Positions 55,650 to 64,000 of a stretch of 64,000 nucleotides of DNA are shown in pieces. Location of the stretch: contig JADNYV010000081.1 of the NCBI GenBank assembly GCA_015501055.1, positions 85,930 through 149,929 on the forward strand, given 5' to 3'. Made by a program: the position numbers and the translations under genes. This stretch comes from Mucidula mucida (lineage: Eukaryota; Basidiomycota; Agaricomycetes; Agaricales; Physalacriaceae). The notes under the pieces are model-generated. The model saw only the letters and a program-made list of their open reading frames with translations. It made no database searches and had not been told where the DNA came from. The first letter of the stretch is position 1; every line of letters starts with the position of its first letter.

Positions 55650-58245
55650 TTACAAATCCGCTTCGGGTAGCGCATCGTAGATTGGGCACAGTTGGTCCCA
55701 TTGGTCTACAGAATTGTCAGAAATAAATGTGTAATGGATGGCGAACAACGTCTCACCAGTAGGGTCGATAGCGGTTGTCCAGGAGTCAACGCCTTCAGCG
55801 AAGATAACTGCCAGGCCACTAAGAAGGATATTCAGTAACCTGGACAGAGAAGATGGTCAAGGACTTACGCTTCGAGATGCCAATCAATATGACTACGGTA
55901 ACAGTTAGTCTAGGGAATACACCAAGGCTCTCCGACCCACCAGTGCAAGAACCACGGCCCAGCGTTATCGGTGGTAAAGCGAATGGTAACGTTGTCTCCC
56001 GTAGTCCCGATGTTCACGACATCGCGACGCGGCTACAGAGGTAATTTTAGTTCTCCAGGACTGCGTGTTGAATTCAAACTTACCGGGTTATCGTAGTTGT
56101 ACACCGAGCTTCCAGCACTACGCACGACATCGAAAGTATGCTATCAATAACCGTTAGCATCCCAACTTCTGCGGAACGTTCGCCGGACTTACCCCATGCA
56201 GATGGAACGGATGCTACAAATGAAAACACACGTCAGCGACCTCTTCGTCTCAATGGTAAACGAATACGCACCCCTCCACCAACAATACCACCCGGCATCG
56301 AAATCTCAATAGTCGAATCCAATGGAAGAGGGAATACAGAGCCTTCCGGAAGTAGATCGTCAGCCGTCGAAGCACCGCTGAGAATTTGCAGAAGGACGGG
56401 GACGGGCGGAGGCGTAAATTGTGCGCCGTTGACTGTGAAGGTACCAGCAGACGTCTATGAGCTATATCTGAGTATGATATCGTAGGCGTCAAGAGACGAT
56501 GGCGTACGAAAGCAAATGCCAAGTTGATGGCAACATCAACGCCACCCACCACTGGATTTCCGGGCTAAAGGGCGCGTCAATTGTTTCCTACGGCTCCCAA
56601 GCTTCGCGACTTACTGCTCCGGGATTCTCAAGAGGCTGCCATCATACAGTATGTCAGAGAATTTCGATACCGAAAGTTTGTCATACTCACAACGAGGTTT
56701 TGTTCCAGGAGAGGTGCAGTACTGGTGTCACTCCGAGTGATCGGTTCAGCTACATCTGCGTTTGTATAACGAAGGATAGCAGAGTTGATTCCGTCGTCAA
56801 ATCCACCGTCACCGATACTGGGACTGGCGCGAATCCCTAAGGAGTATCAGTTGCACAGTCCCAGAAATACTACGAGGTAAACTTACAGTAGTTATCTTCG
56901 TCTTGATTGGCATTCAGCTAGATTGGAAAATAGGTCAAAGGGGGCCGGAGGTCTCGAGTGAAAACTTACCACAAACGAGTAGCGCTGGCCTACAGAAAAG
57001 GCGTAAGTATGAATTCGTAACCAAGAATGGACGCGATGATTACCGGCAAAGATTTGAATTTGATCGACCGTCAACGGTTCGTGGTTGACGCCATCAACTT
57101 CAATGATTGTCCTGTTGCATGTGAGCCTAACAGAACACGTTGAGAAGAAGTGGTCCATACATTTCGTGTCCTTCGATACTGAACGTAAAGTCCGGGTCAC
57201 ACGCCATGTTGATCAGGCGTATACGATATCTGTCGAAACATGTTAGCCATTTCAAACTGCGGTATGCAGAAGGAAACGAGCCTTTTGCCTTTATCCACCG
57301 TGAGAACGAAGAGATCGGCGGTAGGATCTGCGTTCCACCTATGCAGGCCGTTAGCGCAGCCTCATAGCTGTATGAAGCATAACGTGCCGTCCCAGACCGT
57401 TGAAGAGGGTCGACGCGGGTGTCCTAGTCAACGATAAGCATCGCCGCTACAAGCTGCAATCAATCCTCAGCTTACGGGAAACCGAGCGTCTTGGCGGGAT
57501 CATGATACCAATCGGCAAGAGTCAGGATAGTATTTGCTGTATTCACATAGATCAGTTAATTGCGCACGATTAAGAGGCAGTATCGCTCACTGTCATCCAC
57601 ATCGTACAGGTCGGCATGAGGATCATCTGGATCGTATATAACCATTGGACCGCGAAGCCCATCGCAGTATTGAGTTGCTAATCGACATCAATGAAGGATG
57701 CCCGATGAATTCACAGTAAAACAGGTACTTACAAAGATGAGAGTGCCACCAGAAAGTTCCGGCCTGTCCAACTGCGGTAAAGTCGTACAGGAAGGAGTTT
57801 CCCTTGGCGATGGGACATTGATTGATGAAGGCGGGACCGTCTGCCCAGCCAGTGCCGGCCTGGAAAAGACCGTGCCAGTGCTAATGGAGCAAAACTCAAT
57901 GAGAGGCAGTTTGCAGTGATAATGTTTTATACTGACGATGGAAGTGCTCTGTAAGATCGTATTGTCCGACAGCTGGTTAACGACGTTGAGCTGGAAATGG
58001 TCGCCCTAAGAAGAACCAAATGAGTCCATACTCTCCGCGTAATGTCCAGAAGGCGTCACCTTGTTTCCTCGAATAAGAAGTCCAGCTGCAATACCATTCG
58101 CCACAGCACCAAGACGACTGAATCCATCGGGAGCGACGGTCTGGTCAGTGATGACCATGTCGCCGACCGGGCCTATCACACTCTGAGCGACGCTCGATAC
58201 AGCGAGGAGGACCAAAGATAGGAGAGAGTGTTTGAGTTGGATCAT
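55650..58245 (-). CDS. Laccase (multicopper oxidase), near-complete copy
   Basis: A secreted phenol oxidase that couples substrate oxidation to O2 reduction. Start at 58245, signal peptide [20 protein letters not shown] box 73 bp upstream. All four copper motifs can be assembled across about 15 short introns: [18 protein letters not shown] (L1), TFWWHSHL (L2), HPFHLHG (L3, about 56225) and [13 protein letters not shown] (L4, across an intron near 55900). Other family marks are [56 protein letters not shown] and [20 protein letters not shown], ending at 55650. Two doubtful junctions exist: joining GLGRH to WNADPTADL (intron about 57340-57384) is off by one base with canonical sites, and the next intron starts with GC (about 57281). 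So it may be a young pseudogene or need unusual splicing. Confidence 0.8.
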
Positions 58246-58317
58246 CGTGTAAGGAATGTGTATGGATGAAGAAACTTGTAGAGAACAAGTTGAGGATCAT
58301 GGTCTTCATCGGCAGTG

Positions 58318-58324
58318 TTTTATA
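58318..58324 (-). promoter_or_regulatory. TATA box of the near-complete laccase
   Basis: TATAAAA on the minus strand, 73 bp upstream of the ATG at 58245; same surrounding sequence as in the two pseudogene promoters, with a 16-bp longer leader. Confidence 0.7.
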
Positions 58325-58641
58325 CTGCACAAGACGCGCCGAGGATCGCGAAGACGCGGCGTGGGAGGACCGTAAACGGATAGCATGACAGCGTGGAGGT
58401 GTTTGAGGCCATTAAACAAGAGAACAACTCAACGTAAAGCGGACGATATCCGCGAATGGGAAAAAGGTCGTAATCGGGCTGATGAGGTGAAGTTTTGATA
58501 CGTTGAGACTGTAAATTGCGTCTACGTACTGGATAGTGATATCGCTATTTGAGGCTTAGTTTTCGAGGCGATGGACGTGTAGCTGCAGCAAATGTTCGAC
58601 ATGGGAAGAAGCAGAAGCAGGCAGTCGTTCATCCAACGACC

Positions 58642-60160
58642 TGTCCACAAGTTCAAACTCCGCGTGCCTTGACTCGGCAGCGGTGCCTAGGTTCCCTCTT
58701 CCTTCCACCCTGACCGCAATTCGATGTCGACTCCCGCTCTCCGTGTATACATGCAATGTCTCGAATACCCTCGCCACATGCTACCAAGCCTGTTACGGGA
58801 ATGTAGCTGTACCTCGCCGGAGAGACATTTATGCTTGGCGCCGGGGATCGCATCCATGTATTCTTGTACCTCATATTTCTGTGTGTACTTTCGGATCCGA
58901 GGCGTCAATGAACGGACACGATTGTCGGTAAGTACTTTGCCCAGAATAATGGCGCCCGCGATATTATTCTCTTGGTTATTCCTTACTCAGCTGACGCTCT
59001 TGCAGCGCCTCGTCCTTGGGCGAGCGCTTCAGGAGAAGGATTCCTAGCCAAACTCCTTCACTGTTGATTAAAAACCACTATACCGAAGAACGGCATCATG
59101 AACAGATGTCAAAGAGAGAAGAACGAAGAGACTCAAGGGAGTTCATCCTCAGGAACCAAGGAACCGAATGCACTACTGTTGGTGAGAACAACGACGAAAT
59201 CCATTCAGTTGCTATTGCCACCGCTGTCCATTGACGTTTTAACATGACGCTCGTTATATATCATTGGATGTCCACAAAGGTCTTACCATGTTTTCAGAGA
59301 CCTGCCAGTTCTTGTCCTCTCTGTGTAAGTTTTTTCAAGTCGAAGTTATCATCAGTGTGAACCTCACGATGGGCGCTAGATCCATGAGTGCAATCTCACT
59401 GAGAGATTCTTCCTTGCTGTAGGCGAAGCCTTGGGGGTACAATCTTGTTTGACAGTTCCGCCGATATTCTTCCTTCCGTCCTGATCCTTCTTAACCGCGG
59501 TGTGGATATCTCTTCATCCGTCCACGGCAGAAGACGTGCATAGGAACCTGCTCTCGCCCATGACTTTGGAGTGGGACACAGCGGTATTCGGATATGGGAT
59601 GGGAAACGCGGTGGTCGGACGAGGTACTTATCGATTACAATGGTCCTCGCGGTACCATATCGGTTCAGTAGATTAGTCTTTGGGTCGAATCTGATTCGTT
59701 CAAACAATCGTGGTTGAACAATAAAGCGAATTTCCACTCACGTTTCATCGACTACAGCTGTTCGTCGACGGTCATAACTGAAGGCTCGATCGTGGCGCAG
59801 AGACCACAACGTTGGAAACTTGAACAATTCCCAGAGGCGCTCCGCGCACGTTATGGAACGCGTCCTGTAGAATTTCTTTCGCAAACACGCTCTATACGCA
59901 TTAGCGTCAGCTCGTGTCACCTGCAAAGACAGGTGACCGATACCAGCTTTTAGGGTAGCGCCTTTAGAGTCTATCGTAGCTATGAAACTCTCTTTTGTCC
60001 AGGTGGCGACATCTTGTTTATGGCTGGCCACCGACACGGCCGATTGGGTGGAACAGACTCGCTGTTCATTTAAACTCGCGCAACGAAAACCGAAATAGGC
60101 GCCTCCTTTTGCCTTATAGCTGCGCTCTGAGCTCTCTTCTTTCTGTTCGACTAGCAGCTC
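58642..60160. other. Stretch after the duplicated block, no supportable gene
   Basis: Exon-like frames occur (for example about 58690-58930 plus, ending at a GTAAGT, then a CTTGCAG at about 59006), but no domain or full model could be supported. A 113-codon minus frame at 59396-59737 has no recognisable motif. Confidence 0.3.
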
Positions 60161-60163
60161 ATA

Positions 60164-61127
60164 ATGACTTCCACGTCCTTCTCGCTCTGCGACACGCCTG
60201 CACTCGTCGAATCCGCACTTGCTTCGTTCCATACTGCTACCCAACTCGTCATCGACTGCGAGGGCCTCGATCTAGGCCGCCAAGGTGGCCGTCTGGCGCT
60301 CCTCAGCATCCTAGCGCTTCCCAGTACACCTCACTCGAGTGGCGTTTCCTACCTCTTCGATATCATCGCCCTCAGCAACGATGCGCTCGCGCCAGTCTTT
60401 GCCCTACTATCCTCCTCCTCATACACCAAGATCATGTTCGACGGGCGCATGGACTACGCAGCGCTCTTCCACGAGCACGGTGTAGAACTACAGAACGTCC
60501 TTGATCTGCAGCTCGCAGAGGCGTCTTTCCGAAGTGTCTCTGCAGCCGAAAACCAAAGGAAAGTAGCGCGCTATCTCGGATATCAAAATACGTTTCGTCA
60601 ATCCAATGCCAGCGCGCGCGGCGTCAACTACGCCAAACTACGCATGCTCGCGGGATTGGGCATGTGCGTGCGAATCTATGGCGCTAGCTCGGAGCCAGAC
60701 GGAGGAAAAGTAGATTGTGAGCATCTACCGTTAGCTTAACCGCTCGTCTCCTGACATGTCCCGCAAAGTTAATCACAGTCTGTGGCTTAGACGCCCTCTA
60801 CCGCCGCAGTACCTAGAGTACGCCGCGAAGGATGTGGTGCTCATCGCGAAGCTATATCACGCTTTCGTACGCCGTGGCTTCGTAACTGCGGCGCTTTCCG
60901 GCCAGAGTCAGCGCTACATTAGCTTATTCAAAGGCGGTCAGCCGCTCTCTGGGAGGTGCTCCTTTCAATCGAATGCTTTCCTCCCTTTGGATATTCTCAA
61001 CTACAATCCAAACAGTCCCTCGAAGGAATGTACGGGCTGTGAGAGGCATATGTCACTCGAATGTTTCCAGGGGTACGCAACGCACTGCGCTGTCTGTGCC
61101 GCGATGTTGATAAAGATGAGTGAATGA
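60164..61127 (+). CDS. DEDDy 3'-5' exonuclease (EXD1/Rrp6-like domain)
   Basis: Two exons with an intron at about 60716-60767 (GTGAGCATC to GCAAAG) give about 300 residues. The DnaQ-like nuclease motifs are visible: ExoI LVIDCEGLDLGRQGGRLALL (Asp and Glu metal ligands), ExoII KIMFDGRMDYAALFHEHG (Asp) and ExoIII QYLEYAAKDVVLIAKLYHAF (Tyr and Asp). The C-terminal tail carries two CxxC pairs (CTGCERHMSLECF, HCAVCAAM), a possible small zinc-binding end. Members of this family trim RNA or act as inactive RNA-binding partners; here all acidic residues are kept, so activity is plausible. The frame is intact and at a clear distance from the duplicated block. Confidence 0.85.
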
Positions 61128-61351
61128 GTGGCGACGACGCGAAGCTGAGCGGAATGATTTTTTGGACATGTACAAAGTAGTAGTTTGAAAACGTTTTTGA
61201 ATTCAATTCCTTTCTCTAGCCATGTGACAATCCTGTACAGAAGTTCGAGAGGGTCTACGGTACGACAGGACAGGGCGAATATAGCTCCGTTGTCGGAGGG
61301 CACAGCTCGGTCGAGGCATAGCTCAGGCCGCCACCGGGCTGTGGATAATCG

Positions 61352-61666
61352 TCAGATCAAATATGAGTATGAAGGATATCGTCGCAACGTACTCCATAGA
61401 AGCAGATCGTAGTAGGAGCAGCGTTTTCTGTGGCGTTTGCTTGGAACCTGAAAACGGCATAAACACACTGACATGCATACAGGAGAGAACTGACCCGCAG
61501 AATCTGGGACGCCTTGTGTGCCGCCGCTACTAGCGACAATGGGTTCTCCAGCCAAATCGGCTTGGGGACAGAGAGCGCACGAGACGCCTCTAGGAGCTGG
61601 CGAAGGTGCCGCTGAACCAAGGATAGCAAGGAACCCCAGTTGGATGAGAGTAGCGAACATCATCAT
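61352..61666 (-). CDS. Small secreted protein with CALCPQADL motif
   Basis: Met at 61666 or 61660 begins a signal peptide (MMMFATLIQLGFLAILGSAA). The mature protein starts SPAPRGVSCALCPQADLAGE, then PIVASSGGTQGVPDSA, an intron near 61450-61497, and, in one frame, FQANATENAAPTTICFYG. I recall the CALCPQADL(x)G(x)P(L/I)V(A/S)SSGG pattern in small Cys-containing secreted proteins of mushrooms, function unknown. The exact splice phase after SSGG is unclear, so the C-terminus and the end coordinate are approximate. Confidence 0.6.
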   Translation of the reverse strand: MMMFATLIQLGFLAILGSAAPSPAPRGVSCALCPQADLAGEPIVASSGGTQGVPDSAGQFSPVCMSVCLCRFQVPSKRHRKRCSYYDLLLWSTLRRYPSYSYLI

Positions 61667-61669
61667 AGT

Positions 61670-62700
61670 GCGTTGATTTCCCTCCCTTCATGGCGGCCAG
61701 CCTTTATACAGTGAAATCGGCCTGGAATACGCATTGCCCCAAAGTGATGATGAGCGAGCGAGGCAGGACGAATGCTTCGTAGCTGGTGCCTGTTCCAACC
61801 CACTGCCGTGGATGTAGGAGAATCACCCCTCCACATGCAGTCCGTACATCGTGTTTGAGGAACCTGTGCGAGGCAGGCACGAGCGCATTCAGTTCTGGAC
61901 GTCGGTGTTTGAGGATATGAATGTACTTGACGCACAGAACGGCTTGACGTACCCTTTGACGTGACCCGCCCAACCTTTACACTCCGCTTGGGCTGGGACA
62001 AGTAGACGACGAAGCCGAAGCTCAATGAACGTGGGTCAATACGAAGGCGCACTTAGGCAGGCTCTGCTTCTATAGAGGCATTCACAGACTTCGTATTGCT
62101 GAAAGGACATTGAAGACAGGGCTTCTTGACATGTTCAACGCAGAATCGCCGGCCTAACGTGTCCTTGGTGTGAAAGCCGTCGAGTAAGCTCGCAGGGAAG
62201 AAGGAAGCGCCGACAATGAGTCCAACGTTCGCGGCTATGAATGAAGCAGGCAGATTCGATAGGTACTCAAGGCGGCAGAAAGGGGGAAGAACCAGGGAAG
62301 AACAGTCGATCACTGATCTGTCATCAGCAATGCTCGCGTGGGAGTTTCCTTCTGGCGCACTGTCATGGCGCTCCGGCTTTTAGACCATTGACAAGCGGGC
62401 CTAAGGGCATAGTGCTATGCCGTTGTTCCAGCACTCTTCTAGGCCTCGGGATAAACGAGGAGGCATCTCCTCTCCGGATCAACACACGAATAACACGACC
62501 TCGAAATAGAGGGAATCACGCTACAGAATCATTCTTCTGTGGAGAAAGACACTCGTTAAACAGACAGCTTTTAATCCTCGGTCTAGTATTATAACTCGTT
62601 GCCATCATTCAGAGTCTTTCTAGCGCCAATTCGATCGCCCACGACTATTCCTGTCAAGCACGTAACCAAACTTGGCTCGAAGGCAGGCAAGAAACCTACT
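61670..62700. other. Intergenic stretch, no supportable gene
   Basis: Minus-strand frames of 129 and 86 codons (61663-62052, 62053-62313) lack recognisable domains and may be chance frames. Confidence 0.35.
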
Positions 62701-62706
62701 CCGGCT

Positions 62707-64000
62707 ATGATTGAACCCATGACTCTTGAGTCAGCGGTCACTTTGCTTTACTGCTCTCACGTCGACCAGTCGCTTATCCCTATGCCCCACGTACCCAGCG
62801 CCAATACGTGCGACGCCTGTGACAAACACCTCAATATCATCCACGGTGATACACCGAAATGCGCCAAATGTCTGCCGGACGGAGCAAAGTTGCAGACCTG
62901 CTCTCGCTGCCAGCTGGCCAGGTATTGCGTAAGTTCGCCAAGTACATATATGTGTCGGAGCTATAAAATTGAGATGGTTTATAGAACGCTGAATGTCAGA
63001 GGGCCAACTGGAGCCTCCACAAAACTCGTTGCGCAACGTCCCAGAAAAATCTAACCATCGCGCGTGCTCTGGACGTAGGGAAGCGCCATGAGGACTTTGT
63101 TCAGTGGGTCAAGCGGAGCCGCCGCCTTCGTTACTTGGCGTCCTCATGGGCGTTGAACATCGGTACAGAACGGGACCTATCGCGTGAGTCTGCCCACCGC
63201 CTGTCACCGTTCGGGTAACGTCATAGGCAAATACTCGTAATTCACTTGAGTGTAGAAGAGGTTCGTGGTCGAGGGAACGCACCCGTGTTTAGGCGACGAC
63301 TTGACCGAGCTGAAGTCGTTTCTGAGGTCGACGTACGCTCGTCTGGCAAGGACGGTATCGAACAGCCTCAGCCTGGGTGCGCAAGGATATGGCTTGTGGA
63401 TAGTGGGATGCCTCCAGGTCTGGATATGGTGTACGAGATGATTGAATGTCTTCAGATTTCCCGCTGGAGAGCCGAAGTATGGCCGAACGCAGAGTGCGAT
63501 TGGACGAAGCTGCTGAAAGAGTCCTTGAAATCGAACCGAGAGGTACCAGTGGATGGATTTTTATCCTGCATTGGTAGTACGCTGGCGAAAGACAATATGA
63601 AATGGATTGCGGGTAATCTGTGGAGGCAACAGTTTGGAGAGATATTTGGCATGGCCGCATTCAGTGCGCTCAATGTCCCCGAAAACCCGGAACGTATAGG
63701 TATGTGTCAACCTACAAATCTGTTGTGCTCCGAGCAGTATCTGACTCCGATCTTAGATTCCCACTGCTTAGTCTTGCACATTGAATCCCAGGAACGTGTC
63801 GGAGCGTCAGAATATTGCAATTCCGTTCGAGACGCGAACGTGATGTCACTTGCTGATGCTCGTCCTTTCTTCCATTGTGATTTGGTCGGCGACGCCGTTT
63901 TCCAGAAGAGCCTTCACGTACCGAAAACCATTCGCACGTTGATCGTTTCGCAGGACATTCCCTTCCCTAGGAATCTGAACGCTGTCGCCCTGGATATCTC
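62707..64000 (+). CDS. MYND-type zinc-finger protein (3' end outside window)
   Basis: From the Met at 62707 (MIEPMTLESAVTLLY) the protein reaches a MYND finger split by an intron at about 62931-62990: ANTCDACDKHLNI, CAKCLPDG, LQTCSRCQLARYC, then NAECQRANWSLHKTRC. The Cys/His spacing (CxxC, CxxC, CxxxC, HxxxC) is as expected for zinc binding. After RYLASSWALNIGTERDLS, an intron near 63182-63255 and exons with GKDGIEQPQPGCARIWLV and NMKWIAGNLWRQQFGEIFGM continue. A further intron at about 63705-63755 is followed by an open frame to the window end. MYND proteins usually act through protein contacts. The partner is unknown and the 5' end may have another exon. Confidence 0.78.

Larger units (their letters stand above)
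52540..58641. repeat. Second tandem kinase-laccase unit
   Basis: In the same orientation as the unit at 45405-49620 and related to it throughout: kinase N-terminal half, kinase catalytic half, 3' flank, laccase with promoter, and the flank up to ATCCAACGACC (58641 against about 49620). This unit kept the two laccase blocks deleted in the other copies. It lacks the membrane-protein gene, because homology stops just before it. Confidence 0.85.

Noticed and set aside
59738..60244. A 168-codon minus-strand frame upstream of the exonuclease.
   Set aside because: It overlaps the start of the well-supported DEDDy exonuclease gene and shows no motif; most likely a shadow frame.
1..64000. Assembly artefact as the cause of the inverted duplication.
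   Set aside because: Not excluded, but less likely: the arms differ by point changes, a MITE insertion, a replaced patch and a mosaic kinase end, which a simple haplotype join would not produce. Read-level data would settle it.
1..64000. LTR retrotransposons, CRISPR arrays, rRNA genes.
   Set aside because: No long terminal repeats with gag/pol motifs, no regularly spaced short repeats and no rRNA-like sequence were seen.

Overview
The window is nuclear DNA of a filamentous basidiomycete, most likely an Agaricomycete. Genes are split by many short GT-AG introns of about 45-75 bp. The gene content fits: FunK1-type fungal protein kinases, laccases, an OPT peptide transporter, a UbiA prenyltransferase, a MYND-finger protein and small secreted proteins with a CALCPQADL motif. 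The species cannot be named from the sequence. It is an accessory, transposon-rich and duplicated region.

Layout. At 0.6-1.4 kb lies a decayed alpha/beta-hydrolase fragment. At 1.63-7.81 kb is the left arm of an inverted duplication whose right arm is 46.36-52.39 kb; about 38.5 kb separates them. Each arm carries one module: a FunK1 kinase, a laccase pseudogene and a small single-pass membrane protein, the last two divergently transcribed. A second kinase-laccase unit lies in tandem at 52.6-58.6 kb and holds the only near-complete laccase. Between the arms are five further FunK1 relics (11.1-12.4, 14.5-15.8, 15.8-16.2, 24.1-24.8, 42.3-43.9 kb). Also between the arms are a gene resembling the MLKL N-terminal helical bundle (12.8-14.2 kb), a third copy of the membrane-protein gene split by a 5,675-bp hAT transposon (16,706-22,380), a secreted-protein gene broken by a small inverted-repeat element (25.3-27.8 kb), a UbiA prenyltransferase and an FAD monooxygenase (28.5-32.5 kb), an OPT transporter (35.0-39.1 kb) and an HMG-box relic (44.4-45.3 kb). 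The right end (60-64 kb) looks like ordinary conserved sequence: a DEDDy 3'-5' exonuclease, a small secreted protein and a MYND-finger protein running off the window.

Mobile DNA. The hAT element has 8-bp target duplications (ATCTTGTT), TAGAG-type ends, a truncated and frameshifted transposase and an apparently intact multi-exon passenger gene. Two near-identical 244-bp TA-flanked MITEs lie at the left edge. The right arm of the inverted duplication preserves the empty site of one of them, which gives the insertion order directly. A different 305-bp element with GTAGGT ends interrupts the secreted-protein gene.

How it fits together. The strongest theme is repeated co-duplication and ectopic recombination of a kinase, laccase and membrane-protein block, with mosaic kinases, shared laccase deletions and scrambled kinase fragments. 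Whether the three genes cooperate is inference only; their linkage could be plain segmental duplication. I see no CRISPR, rRNA genes or confident tRNA genes.
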